Below, in pieces: positions 43,301-58,300 of a stretch of 64,000 bases of DNA (the stretch's first letter is position 1; each line of letters opens with the position of its first letter). This stretch comes from Opisthocomus hoazin. Its lineage: Eukaryota > Chordata > Aves > Opisthocomiformes > Opisthocomidae. The DNA lies in assembly GCF_030867145.1 (NCBI RefSeq), contig NC_134433.1, forward strand, positions 9,003,216 to 9,067,215, written 5' to 3'. The notes beneath the pieces were generated by a model, which saw only the letters and a program-made list of their open reading frames with translations, had not been told where the DNA came from and did not search any database. The position numbers and the translations under genes are program-made.

Positions 43301-46300
43301 AGAAGGGAATGAATTGCTCTGAGGAAGTCAGACTTTGTCCTATTCCTGTTCTCTGGCTAAATTACTACAAGATGCTCAAAATAGTTTGTCTCTTTCTGGG
43401 TGTTAGGGCTGATATTTTAAGTTTGACCTGTAAAAACATTGAGCATTCATTTCTAAAACTGAAGAAAATATGCTCTAGGGATGGTACTTGCTATGAATCC
43501 TAAACAATTATCTTGAGAAAATCTATTCTCTCTTCAGATCTGAGATGAAATGAGATACCAAATGCACATGGAATGTACATATGAATAAGGGGGGGGGGGG
43601 GGGGGCGCGGAAGTTAACTAGTGATCAACCATATTAACCAATATGCATACACACAGAAAGTGTGAGACTGACCCTAAAAACTGCTAGAGGTCCAGCATCT
43701 GCTATCAGAGCTCATTTGGTCAGTAACCTCACAGGTTAAGACGCACAGCTCTCTCTAGCCAGGCTTGGCTGAGCAGCAAGACAAAGCCCTTGACAAACAC
43801 ATTGAGCTCCAAAGGTTAGACAGTCAGTGCTGTTCAAGTGATCTCTGGGCTTCAGCTGTCTTACCATTTGCTCCTGGACACTTCTCTTCGCTTGTGAAAA
43901 TGCCTGCTGCAGTTCGGTGAGGAAGTTCTCCGACTTTTGACATTTAGCCATAAGCAAAGAGATCTTAAAAAAAGAAAACCCACACAGACAAAGATATTAA
44001 GCACGAAACAGGCTTTGAAGAAGAAATAACCACTGAAGTTCTCCTCCCTGTTATCATTACTAACATCTACTTCGAAATTTCAAACAAATCCACTGAAGTT
44101 TTTGTTAATTCCTTATTCAGTAAAGCAGTAATGCAGCTAAAGTCAGTAAGAAGAGATGCTGTGCTTCTGTACCAATAATATACTTATATTCTATTTACCA
44201 AACTCTAAACAACAAATAAACAGTTAATTCTAATCAAACTTGAATGTAAGCCAATTCAGAGACACTGAAGAGAAACTGCAGAGCTACTACCTACGTTTTC
44301 CGCATTTTCTTTATGGCAAAGTAACTTTTTGTACCTTTCTCTGAAAGCATAAATCTTAAAGAACTTTACAATTAAGTTATTCTAAAACAACACATGCTTA
44401 ACAGTAAGCTTAAGCATTACTTAATTAAGAGCACCCGGGTACAGCCAACAGAAATAACGTATAAACATCCAAGACTACTGTTTCTTCAGTAAGAAAAAAA
44501 TATGGGATTGAATGGAAGAGAGAAAATCTTCCAGCTCAAGTGAAAACAAATTCCATGTCTTGTACATAGCATTTATCTCATGTTGCAATCTTTAAAAGGC
44601 CAAAGACAATGAGTTTGGGGTTTTTTTTAAAGCTATGACTACCACACGTTCTGTTTGGCTCCATTGTTCGAGGAAAGTTATGTACACATCTCAAACTGAA
44701 AAATCTTTTCAGCAGGCTATTGTTTTAAAGAAGTCTAGTGCATATTTTGGACTATGTACTGTTCCTGCGTGTTCAGCTACTCATTAACTGTATGTCTTCG
44801 CCACAAATCCATTAACTGGGTGTCAGGTATTGATGAGAGCAAGTCATATGAATAGTACCGCTCTTCTGCTGACACGGCCAGTCACCAAGAACACCGCGCT
44901 ACTTTTGCATGTTCAAGCTATTTCATATACAGGCTGCTTCAAAACTCAAACACTACTCAAATTCCAATTATCACCTTGTAACAGATTTCAAGATTAGAGA
45001 TGAAACTTTAGGGCCAAAATTGGGTAACATGGTACTAGAGACATGTCAGACTTATCCAGAAACTGTGGCAGACACACGTGGAGCATAACTAACCCTAGAA
45101 ATTCTCATTTTTGTTGCCTCTACAGCAGGTAGTCCATCCATATCTAGCAGAATACAAGAGTTCTTGTTACATACTTTCGAATAACATTTCATGATTCCTA
45201 CCATCTTGACTACAAAATGCTTGTACCTGATTAGAGGAGTCTTCAGCACTTTGTTTCATGTAATCCTCCAATTCCTGTTTATCTTTCATTGTCTTTTCCA
45301 GCTGGTCATTAGCCTGTCTCAGCATCACCTGCAGCTTTTTCACCTGTGTTGTTACAACAAAGTAATTTTATTTTCCATTCTTTTGGGAAGCATCTATTTC
45401 CTGAACATAAATATAACCCATCCCATCGCACCCCCAAACCACAAAACAAAATCCCTCAAAACCCTATGCAACCCAGAAGTTCCTGTGCTATTCTTCTGAA
45501 ACTCTCTGCACCACAGATTACACCGATATGGAAACGTGGGACATCAGACTGTACTGGACCATCGCCATGCAGTGACTTCAATCACTTATTTCAAAGCAGA
45601 ATGTGACTCATGCTTTCTGTACCCATCTGAAAATTTCAGTATATGGCAGGAAACAAACATCCTCCACTACTTTACAGTCATCTTACGTTGCTAGGAGGAG
45701 ATCCTCTAATTTTCCCTTTGCTGTTAGCAATTCTTGCAATATCAAAGATAATAGAATTTAATGCATAAAAAGCATTTGAGAATATAAATTATGAAAGATA
45801 CTGACTTCAGCGTGAGCACAATACTTTTTATATAACAGTGCCTTTACTGTATGGTCTTGCAGCGCCAGATAAAGTGGTTCTCCAAGGTGAACCCTTAAGA
45901 AATAGGTACACATGGTGCTCATGACCACACAACAGTAACAAATCACATTACATCAATAAAATCTCAGAAGTTATCTAGATTTTAAGTAGGCTGACATTGT
46001 CCAGTTAAAACCAATGAATAAAACAGCAGACAGTTCACTGTTGCAAACTTAGTAGTATGAACAATTGCAAAAGTCTTGCTAAAGCTCAAAGAGGAATCCC
46101 ACCTGGTCTCTCGTCTCAGCCTCCTGAATCTGGATACCTTGCAACTGCTTTTCATAATTTGAGCACATATCACAGCGTCTCCCCAGCTTGTTCCCTGCAT
46201 TCTGCACCTGGAGAACACAGAGTTATCACCTGCCATAAAAGCCACAAAATTCTTCACGGAATGCAGGAGTGCTACATACTCTCAGGTGTGTTGTGTGATC

Positions 46301-49300
46301 ACAAAGTATTACAGATAAAAGACAGCAGCACAATCATGTAACGGCAAGATTAAGTTGCTCTAAAAGTAAAGGATAACATAAATCAGCTGCAAGATATCAG
46401 CTTTTCCTGGCACAAGTCCCACTACTAGTACAAAACCAATAAGCCATGACATGCAAGAGTTCACCAAGTCATTCAGTGTGTCCTTTTGAAATGTATTACT
46501 TAATTACCTGTATAGAAACAGACATCTCAGAGAAAAGCTTTCAACACACCAGAACATTTTTTTCATGCAATTATTTTGTATTGCAAATCAAATTATAAAC
46601 ATAATACTATGGCGTCTGATTTTTTTCCTTCCTTTTTTTTTTAAATGTGTGTGTTTGTTTTTTTTTTAAATCAATACAAACCAATTAAAAAGAAAGTCAG
46701 TTCATCAGATCAGAACTTCCTTAAATCTTTTTTCTCCTGTAACTGAGATTTGAATATTTTTCAATGGCACATTCTAGTTTTGTTCTACAACAGTCACCAA
46801 GCTTTATTTAGTTTTTAATACCCTTCTCCAGCATTGCTCAGTACCAGAGACTGAATAATCAGTTAAAAGAACAATTGGGAAAGAAAGAAGTAGAAGACAG
46901 CTTTAAAAAAAAAAAAAAACACCAACAAAAAAACCAACAAAAAAAACACCAAAATCGCAACCACATAGTGTGGTGAGGGGAAGTGTTGGGGTGTGCAGCA
47001 GAGAAACAAAGAGTAAACCAGCTGCCATTTTGAAATTGTAACGGTTTTGGCGAAGGGGACAAATGGAAGTCTTATCAAAGCTGCAAGTCAGGTTTGAGCT
47101 GAAATTTGTATTCACTGCACCATGTTCCACCCGCACAGAGTGGCATTCACATATCCTGCCTTCACTCCTGCCTCCAGAAACACGTGGGAAGCAGTGCATT
47201 TCTTTTCTGAATTCTAAGAAAGGATTGGAGTAAAATGTCATCCAAATGTCAACAGGGCAAGGAAATACTCAAGAGCAGAGGATTTAACTCAGCTCTGAGA
47301 TCAACACGCCCTAATTTCTCCAGAAATTACAAATTGGTAGCAACATGAAAAATAGCAAATTTACAATAGGTTTGGAGAGACCTCCTAAGTAATGATTTGC
47401 AGACAAGTTGAATTCCAACAAGTTGAGGAAAGAAAGTATCTCTAGTTCTTCATTTCATCTGTCCTTTGCCTGGTCTCTTATCTTTCACTGCATTCTTACA
47501 TTCCTTTTTTCACTCCCATCTTGTCTTCCTTTTCACCCATTATGGATTATTATCTTCTCCCCCACCCCTTTTCTTCCCCCTAAGGTGTTGCTCCTTGGTC
47601 TCTCTTCTTCTGAAAGAGTAACCACAGGACCCCCACAATACTCCTCTTTTCAGTAATAAACTAAATGCAAGCTTTGAACTGGCATCATATAAAGCTTGCT
47701 GAAAAACTGTCAGGCAGAACATCCAGCAGCAACTGTTTCCTTGATCACCCATACTGAAACTGGCACAGTGTTAAGTCTATTCTGCTGCTTGTGGCTATCA
47801 GAAATAGGTTTCTGATGTTGCAAGTCCCTAACAATTTTCTAAAGCCTCCTTTGCGGTAGCTTTGCGTGTTATGCATATCTTGGCTGCTCATTTCTAAATT
47901 GCACTCCATGCAAAATCCTCACTAAAACTCCTTGGCGTACAAAACAGCACTGATAGCTTTGCTCCTTTTGTTAATCTTTGCACTTTCCTAGTCACTCCTT
48001 TCCTTAGCTTCCCATTTTCTCCTTTATAATTTGAGTTCTTCCATCTTTTCTCACCCTCTCACATATTTGGGAGATCTACAGCTACCTCTGCCAGACCCTT
48101 CCCTAAGTGCAAAAATATCCTGTAAAGCTGCCTTTCCCACAAACAGAGTCAGCCAACATGGTTTACATCAGATATGCTTTACCTACACAAGTATTCCAAG
48201 AGAAAAGCGAATAGCTACACACGATGCTACGTATTTTCTTCCGCACCTGACTATGTAAAGCAGATCAGGAAGAGCTTCCACCTAGCATAGAGCCCACAAC
48301 GCGCAGGCAGCCTATCACGGAGTCAGCGGTCACAGCACATGCATGCAGTGGGTACTCACCTCCTTCTGCAGTAGATTCCACTCCGTCTCGCTAACCAAGC
48401 GGTAACCGCTAGGAGATACATAAGCACTTTCTAACCCTTGTGTAACACTGGAAAGAAGTGAAGCAGTCTCTTCTTGCTCTGGTGTCATTGCTTTGATTGC
48501 TTTTTCCTGATCTTTGGTTAACATGAACCCACTTGGCATGTGCAGAGACCCAAGGGAAGCTGTATCAAAGTTCTCAGACACCGAATCTGCTCCAACAAGT
48601 GGTCCAAAATCTGACTCATCCAGGTTCCCAGCAGATTTTGCTTTGTTGTTGTATCCTAAAGCTTTGGACTGTAAAGATCCAGAAGTCCCCAGACTGTCTG
48701 TTGACTGTGCTCTCCGTAGTCCATCTTTAAACATATCAGTATCCGATTTATTGAAAGATTCGCCAGAAGAAAGAAGCAAGTCTGCATCCAACGAATGGAC
48801 CGAGCCATGGGTGCTATTTACATGCACCTGGAATTGAAAAACGAGGAAGAAAAAATCATGTACTCCATTCTAGAATCATGGTACAAGAGGAATGCTGGAC
48901 ATTAAATATCATATTTGGTAAAGGCAAATTTAAACTGGCTTTGGCAATCACATCTAATTACTAAACTTAAGATGGCAGAAAAAAGAATAGAGAACTGGCA
49001 TGTACTGGCTAGAATTAAAAAACAAAACAAACAAACAAGCAAGGAAAGAGTCTTCTGTTAACAGATTCCTTTTATAAGAATTTGTTTTCCTGCCAGACAA
49101 GCAAGGACACAGTCACCTTACATCTTGCAATATTTGAAACAAGGCACTTCTTCCACTAAAAAGATATACTCACAATATCACTTCTAGAAGTATAATCTAC
49201 ACAAGGCAAATATTCCACTTCCACAAATCAGTTCAGAAGCCTTTCATTAAACAAAAACCATTATATTAACATAAAAATAAATGGAGAATGATACACTTAA

Positions 49301-52300
49301 ATCTGCTCTATACTGACGAGTTAATATTTTTCTTCTATTTCTTTCTTCTGCTTTAAGCATCTAACAAAATAATGTAAGAGAAATATTTTCTTTAAAAGAT
49401 TATTTGTACATATGATGAAAAGGGAAAAGGCTGGGCTGAAACAGAAAGGCATCTTGGGGAACACCAGTGCCAATGCTAAAAGCCACACTAACTGTCCTGT
49501 GATGTATATAAGGCACATTAAGTCTCTTGATCTATTTTTGTTTATTTGTAGCACTGAAAAGCAAGCAGTAATGCTTTATTTAAAAAGCATATGACTGCTT
49601 TCAAAACATCTTCCAATATATTATGCACTTCTGCTTTGCCATTAGACATGTAAAGAAAATGACGCTGAAAACAGGCCTCTGGAGAAAAATAATAATTTCC
49701 AAAATAGGTCCAGCAGAGACTAGCAGGCAGCTGGTACTTCTATATAGGTGTTTATAACTTACAATTATCTGTTATGTTCTACTGGTTTTATGACCGTTGT
49801 AAATGCCTTGTTTGAATCATTTTTGGGCATAATATTAATATTTGAATGTATATATAGGAGTTCAAGTTCATAACAAAAAGTCAAGAGAATACAGACTTCT
49901 ATAAAATTGCATCTTCAGACAACAATCGTTTGGTGATACAGTTAAGAAATCTCTTGTTTATACTGCAAACCGCTCAACAGAGAAGAGCCAAGAAGTCAAA
50001 TGATGACAAGTTGTGAGACGTGACTGGTAATAGGATTCATTGCCACTTATAAAACACATTCTGTACAGCTAAAAAAAGGTCATAAATAGCAACAAAAACC
50101 AAATCCATAAACAAAACCAAAACCACTCTGGAAACTATACCCTTACTCAAAATGTAAAACTATCAATTATGTGTAATGGATTAATTAAGGATTGAGGAAC
50201 TAAAAGTATCCCAGGAACTGAGATTAAAGAAAATATCAGAAGACAAAACTTTTGTACACCCTCAATAGGTCTCATGCGCATATCTGGATACAGAAGTGTT
50301 AATATACAACATAGTATTCAAAACAGAAAAGCTGTATCCTTACCGCAGGATAAAGGGCAGAACTAGATCTCAGCTACATTTAAATGTTATGATTCTGAAC
50401 ATCTCTCTGCATTCTGAGCTGTTACCCAACGCTGATAACAGTAACAGGCAGACTCTGGAAGTATATACTTTTTATCCCTTCAGAAAGCATAAATAAGACA
50501 GGCAAAATACCAGCTCACGTTAAAAATTTTCAATTCTCTTGAAGCTTACATAAGCTTCTCTAGCACAAAACTTGGCTTGCTTTTATTAATTTGTGTCTAT
50601 TTTGACTTACAAAACCAAAATGGAACCTGCCAGGTGATCAGATAAAACAAGCAAAATGCAGTGGAAAAGGATAAGTAACTGCCCATTTTGATACTGTTTC
50701 CAAGTTCCAACCTGTGTGCTCATTGGGCTTGTTTCTTCACAAGAGAAAAGCTCAGGCGGTATCAGCTTGTCCCAGTGTATGATTATCTACAGCACCCAAC
50801 AGGCTTGCTAACTAAAGACATCCAGCAGTATCATTTTTTCTGGCTGTTATAACGAGTCAGCTAATACAGCTCAAGCAGTTTCTGCAATAACTTGGTGCTG
50901 AGCCCCAGCTACTGGCTTGGCAAAAAAAAAAAAAAAAAAAAAAAGCTTAATTTCGATTGCTGAACAGATGTGGCCAAAAACCTTTACTTGCACAGCTGGA
51001 TGTAGCTTAATACACACAGAGACATACATCATGCTATTTTGCACATGCCAAGCAACTGGCCAGCTTCATAATCAGTGATCTCAGACTTGCCTAACCAGTC
51101 TAAGTTTAGTCCAGAATTCAATCAGTAGGTTAGCAAAGCAGCTACAGAACACTCGCTGAATGTTCAGATATAATGGCTTAATTCTGAAGATTTAGGCCTG
51201 TTAGACTGTGGTTATAAATCCCATGAGAATGTAACTGCAGTTAAAATCCAGAATGAAAAACGTAAATTACAGTTTTTAACAGCACCTCTCAGAGGATTTT
51301 AAAGCATTGTCTTCCAATCTTTATTAGAATTTGTTTATTCAAGTGCAACTCCAAGGATTTTTCATTGCTTAATAACAATTATAAGCTACAGAGAATAAAC
51401 GGCACCAAGTTTGCATTTGTAATCAACACCCTGAGGAATGCACGAGCGCTCAAAGTTGCTTTGAACTATCCAACTGTTTTACCTCTTCATTAGAGAGCTG
51501 GGTAAGGGTTTCCTCATTGACTAGAGAACATGAAGCTTTCGTTTCATCATCTGAATCTTTTTGCTTCTGCTCCTTTCTCTTGCTAAGCCTTTGCTGATCA
51601 TCTTCTTCCTAGAAATCAGCGGTCAATAGGGAACGCATATAAGCGGGATTCAATTTTGGTGTAGTAGTCATGACGTTAGCTTTCATGATAAACTAAGCTA
51701 CAAAGGCAGCACTGGAAAAGATTATTTTGGTTAAAAACCTGGTATTTATTACATAAGGATTCTTTTGGTTAAAAATTTAGTGTTCGTTCCACAAGGCACC
51801 CCAACTGACTTAAACAAGAACTTACTTTTCAAGTTCATTGGCCAATTCATGTTCCGGAACAATTTTATTCAAAGAACATATTACCTAGATCAGAATTCTT
51901 ATTACAGGAATTACCATATAAGTAACAAAAATAGCTGTTACACTGGCTGTTGTATAGAACCCGATAACATCTTACATCACTTATGGCCCACTCATGGCCA
52001 CTATACAAGCATGAACATTAAAACAAAACGCGAAAATAAGAAATGCCTTGATCACTCTAAACAACAGAGCATAACATACAGATAATCAAAAGAAAGACAT
52101 CACAGAATACTAAGTCATAAAGCATGTACACAATCACTTGCATAAGCCAGTTTAAAATGAAGTTCTTAATTTATGCCTGTGCTAGGTACTGTATTGCAAA
52201 AACTTAGAAAGAAGTAAAACTTGCTATCCTAACATCATTAACCCAGTTGTTTTGCATCACAGATGACTTTCTTCCTCGAAGATTAACTTCTGGATATTAT

Positions 52301-55300
52301 TACTTTTTCATTTAACAATATTGGCAACATTTCTTTTAAAGTTACTATATATACTAATATGAAAATATTCACACAAATTGAGTTTCTGTTATAACTGTCA
52401 GCTGCCATTCAAATGGAGAATTTCTATTTAAACTGTCAGCTACCATTTTTTTAAATATGAACACACTTAAATAACTTGTCTGCAAATTATGATGTCCATA
52501 CCCACTATGCCATATTAAACCTACACTATTTAAAAAAAAAAAACAACAAGGAAAGCAGCAAGTAACCTGATCCTTTTTTTTCAGTTCTTCAACTTGCCGG
52601 AGCTGCTCAGAGGTCAGCACAATTTCCATGCGTTGCATGTCCCTCATCAGCAAACGCTGAGACTCCAAGAACTGGTCATTGGCTTTTTGCCATGTGTGTT
52701 TCAACTGGTTGTGCTGTTGTCGCTCTTGTTCTAAGAGATGGCAGACTATTCAAAAATAGAAAAAGTCATTCTGACTTGGAATTTTTTTAACCTCTTTTCC
52801 AAAGAGAAGCATTTTCACACACAAAAGTAATTATTGTTTTAGTCAAAAACAGTCAGGTTTTGTTCAACAACTATTTCAGAAGACAGACATTTTCTTAATT
52901 CACACACTTGGCTTGTGATTAGGCATGTATTACTGACAAGATTTCACAATTAGAAGAGTAATGCCTTAACTTCATTCACGAATTCTAATAGGTTTTTTTT
53001 TTAGTGCTAATTTCAAAAGCCTGTCTTCTACGCCACTATTTATTTCAACAGAGGGTTCCGTTTTTCTTTCCTCCGCAGTGATTCTGCGCTGCACTGGCAG
53101 GCATGTGCACTCACACATCCATTCCCCCACCAGGCATCCAGAATTGACATACCTCAAGGAGATGTATCAATACAGTACGGAAACTATGCTCATAATGGTA
53201 CACAAATAAAAGACACCAGTAAAACCACTTTAATAAGAAGGAAGCTTGCAATACTGTAAGAACTTAGCAGAAATTCAACAGCATCCCTTCACAGAATGAA
53301 CGGCTTTGTTGTTTTTCTCTGTCACAAAAGAACTCCACATTCAACTCTTCTGTAAATGCTTTAAGGGCTTTCACAGTCAAACACACTGCTTCCTCCCCCC
53401 CCCAATTTCTTTGAATCCAGTTCAAACAAGAAATAAGAAAAGAAGTAACAGCTATGTCGGTTTTCTCAACCTTAGCGTAAAACAGTGAAAAGGTTTATCA
53501 TTAGATAGGTACCTTCATGCAGTTCTTTCCGCAACTTCTCTGCATCTTCTTGCAGGACTGATTTTTGTGTGTTGAGAACAGCCACATACATCTCTAAATC
53601 TGTCCTACATGACTTCTCAGCTTCCAAATAGTGGTTCAGTTCTTTCACCTGAACAAAAAGAGGAAAATGAACCATCTCAGTGGGGGAAGACTCTCAGGCA
53701 CTTCCATTTGTTAGAAGTTACAGTGTCGCCTGTTCGGGTAATGTACAGGTGCTGAAGACAAGTTTATTTCTAGAAATCACAAACACTCAACTACCAGTGT
53801 GCAAGTAGTATTTGTATTTATTTCTGAATAAAATATTCAACAAAATTTTAGTAAGTCTAATATATAAGTATATTTGGAGTTCTTACAGTTGGATCACAGC
53901 AGCAGCAGCACTGAGCACAGAGATGGTGAAGAGGCAAATATCCAAGAAGGGCAGAGAATGAAGCAATCCTTCAATGAGTGCTGATAGGCCAACAACTAAG
54001 CAGGATGTGGAGACCTTCAAAATGGAGTAATAATAGTAGCCAGAAAACATGACTATGAGGCAAATTTGAACTAAACCAGGGGTGGTAAGCCTAAGAAGAG
54101 AAAAAACTCGGGGACAGACAAGAAGAAAAATATTGAAACCCACAAAAGGCTGCTGCAAGAAGAAAGCAAAATCTGTCCATGGAAGATGGGATGAGAAGCA
54201 ATTAGAGCAAGAACAAGTAAAGGAATATTCAGATTTTTTTTCTTCTTTTTTCGTTTTTTAAATAGCAAAGCTAACAAAGAACTGGAACCAATGTCCTGCA
54301 GAGACTGCAGAATCTCCGGTGAGAACCTTTTAACATAGGGTTACATAAACATCAGTCAAACATCATGCTTGTGCAAATGGATCCCACATTGCAGTAAGGA
54401 ACGGACTGAAAGATCTCTTTATGGCACTATTCAGTTTTATGGTTTGCTGAGTCAAGAATCACAGGTGTTTTTATTTTAAAGCAAACAAAAGCCTCCAGGC
54501 AATTCCTGAATGGCTCCACAGAGCTGTTGTTCATCTTCCTCAACACAGCACAGGAGCCACAGGCAGAGTTCAAGACAGCCCTTCAGCTTTAACTTGCCAC
54601 TGACGGCGGGGCCAGCTCCTCCCGCCCTAGGATACCAAGTCTTCTGTCTGCAAGTCTTTTAGCCACTGAAATGGAGAAATCTGACTCCCAGAGAACAACC
54701 CTTGGGAAGGATGGAAGAAGGAGGGAAAACAAAAAGGAAAACTGCATAGTTTTCCTAATCCAGCTAAATATTTGACACTGAAAAACAAAATGATGTGACT
54801 CAAGTAGATCTGCGGGATTTCATCACGACCAACAGAAAGGCCAAATGTATCCCTCATTCTGCAGGTGTCAGTCCTCATACCAGTCTAGTAATACAAATCA
54901 TGTAAATAATACCTTGCATTTTTATAGCACCGTAGAATAAAGTACTTTAACAATTTCCTAAGTTTGTGCTTAGACATGTCCTTGCTAGATACAAAAGAGC
55001 AATACTTTCCCACTAGGCTAAAAAGGTGACTTGAAACAGGTCTATCAGCAACTTCAGACAGAAGGAATAATGAAGTGGAATAGACCACAGGTAAGAAATA
55101 AAGGGCCGAAGTTCTTTTCTCTGGTAAGAATCACCATCTAAAGCAAGCCTTCTTTAAAAACAACCCCCCAGTGAACTAGAAACACGGATAAAGTGATTAT
55201 TTTCTTTTTTTCAGGAGACGTGTGCTTGTGTCTTACTCATCCCATAGAATGACATGCGCAGATTTTAGAGGACCGACAGAAAAACCAACACAACTCTTGG

Positions 55301-58300
55301 TCCAGAAACACTATCAATTTTACTCAGGCCTTGCCTGTAAGGAAAGAGGGAGACAAGAATGACCTCTGATTTTAATAACCAAATTCAGTAGAAAAGTTCT
55401 AAGAAAAGTTCTAGACTACTCTTAAGAAGAAAAAAAGAAAAGAAAAAAAAAAGCATTTTGAGAGCAAGCAAGCAAGAAGAGAAGGTTCACATTTTCTCAT
55501 CTCCCCCAAATTCAGCCTGGCAATGAACAGGAAGTATTATTTGCATTAAGAGAAAAAACAGAACTTGGAGAACTATTATTCCTAGGAACATTTCAATCGC
55601 AAAAATCTGACCTATAAAGCAATTCCCAAAGAATCTACGAAGAAGAAAAACACTCAAGCATGGACTGTCAATCGAGTAATATTGTTAAGACTGTTAATCG
55701 AATTACAATGCTCTCCCAAATTTCAGACAGACCTCTGAGTTGGACTAAAAGGTAAAAATAAGAGAAAGAATTCTAGCAAGTGATGAGCATCTATTTAAAG
55801 GTGATCCAGAAGACAAGGTATTTATTTGTATGTATTAAAAAGTTATTTGCAATTCCAGCCTATTGGACTTTCAAGATGAACTATCTGTTCCAGAAGACAT
55901 CTTAATTTCTGTATAAAACAGAACATTAAATGCAACTATATTACAGTGAAGTAAAAGTAATATTAGTAAGTAATATTTTTTCTGTAAGAAAGCTTTACAG
56001 CTACTGAGAATGTTCAACAGGGGTTCTGACATATCTGAAGAATACAGGAATGCTGGATAAATGACTTACATTGACTTCTTGGCAGCAGTGACCAGTATAT
56101 CTTTCTATGAATCTGAGGTCTGCTTAAAGTTTAAGATAAAAAAATTCTGGTGATACTGCCTCAGTTTTATGCCCAGCATTAGAAAATGAAATATAGCAGA
56201 TACTGGAAGTAGATTAAAAGAATTCTGTCAAATGCAAATCTTTCTGTAGCTGCAAGCATGACTTTAATCTAAAGGCCAGACTGTTGGAGTGGTGTAAAGC
56301 AGCTATTTTTCTAGAGGTCTTTCTTCTTCATTTCTAATACAGTTGAAGCCACACAATTTAAGCTAAGCACAGATGACACACACATGTAACCCTCAAAACA
56401 GAAAGAGAGGGAAACATATCTAGGCCAAATAAGTTATTTGAGCTATAGGAGAAAAGAAACATTGTGCACTAAGAGTTTCACAATACACCTTTTTCTCTCT
56501 TACAAAAGTTGACTTTACTTACCTGCATCAAGCTAGCATAATGCAAGATATAAATCTGGACACAGTTACAACTCCAGCTCACCTTTGATGCTTCTAACTC
56601 TTTTATTTTTTCTTCGGCTCCTGTTAATTTCTCCTTTAGTGCTGCAATCTCTTTCTCCATAGGCATCACTACCGAACGCAGCTTCTCAGCATCTTCCTGG
56701 GCCTGAAGTTAACACAATCAATTATGAATAACACATTATCACAGTTTTCACCACAACAGTTTCCATTATCAGAGATATTTGGAGAAAATCTCTACGCCAA
56801 CAAAAATAGCTGACTAAACTTCTACTCTCAATACATATCTTATTGCTATTTATTTAGTTCAGCAGTCATCTCTATGACAACAGGCCAATATTATTCTATT
56901 CACAGAAGGCAGGTAAATTTTAAATCCACGTATGGATTAGGCCATGAATATCTGGTTTTAAAGAGCATGTTAGTAAATCTATCACTCACGATACTTGGGA
57001 GAAAATTTACAGATCAGGCATTTCAAAATACGTACACTTTTCTGTTATTAACAGTCTGTCTTGCAACTTGCTGCCACACAGCACATATTAAAAAAGTGTA
57101 ACACAAGAACTGCATGGTGAGTTATTGACCGTTCATTTACTTACTCATGAAGTTAAAAGAAAAAGGATCTGCACAGTAATGCATAGTGTAGCTTTGTTCT
57201 GTTTTTGATGACCATTATTCAATCTTAAATTAGTTCTGATGCAGCATCAGTTTTTGGTGTTCCTGTACTAAATATTTCAAAACTATATACAGATAATTTA
57301 TCAAAAACCCCATGATTTTTTCAAAAAGTAGTTCTGAAAAGATCAAAGCAGAACAACAGAATGAGAACACTGATACAAGGAGAGAAAAAAAAAAAGGCAA
57401 AAGAGCCAGGTAAAATCTGCAAGCATTAAAAAGAGAAATAGCACTCAGTGTTCAAATTCAGAATTGCACATTTCAAAGGGCAGCTCTGACACCCTCATTT
57501 CTTAAATACTCTGGCTTTCCTTCATGCATGTACTAAAAACTTTTCAAGTGAAAGTAACAGCTCCCATAGACTCCACAACAGCAAGAAGAACATTCAAATA
57601 TTCGCTGCAGTAAAATTCTTCAAGTCATGAAGAATTTAAGCAGCCTAATTTGGACTGGTTTTATGTATGAAGGCTCAGAATCCTCAGTTGTTCTCTGTCT
57701 TCTACTGGAGGAACTCAGCAGGAGAGGGAAGGCAGAGAACTGTGACCCAGAGCTGAAGTTTCAAAAGACAACAATTCTCCTAATCTGATCAGCAGAGAGC
57801 CACTAAAAGATAACATTCATGTCTTGGTTTAAATCTAGACTAGAATGCAGGTCTTGGAGGCTACTCATTTGACTTTTGGTTTCTGGTAAGCTTATTGACA
57901 ACTGTATTCTGAGCAAGACTTCCAGGAAGAAAAACAGACAATATTTTTAACTACTGATGTTTCTAAACTTAATAGACAAAATAATATTGCAATACCTGTC
58001 AATTACACAAAAGTTACCAGGCCCTTGGGTTCTAAAAAGCTTTAAAGAAGCTTACAGAGTTCTATACACAAAACAAAATCAAATTTCTTCATGTTTGTTT
58101 CACTTCTGCTACATTTTGTCACTTCTAATTTGCTTGGCCAAAAAGCAAAACTAAAATCCAGGAGGAAAGCAAGGGACATCACCTGACACAGTGAATTCAA
58201 TCTCAGAGACACGTGATGGTGTTGCACATCCATACACACCCTGCCACTTGCCGCCAGCAACTCATCAGTCACATTTTTCGAACAGATGGGAGCAGGAGTT

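Noticed and set aside
53885-54900. Possible processed pseudogene or old transposon in a RABEP1 intron
   Set aside because: Slightly different base composition only; no protein likeness, poly(A) tail or terminal repeat could be shown.
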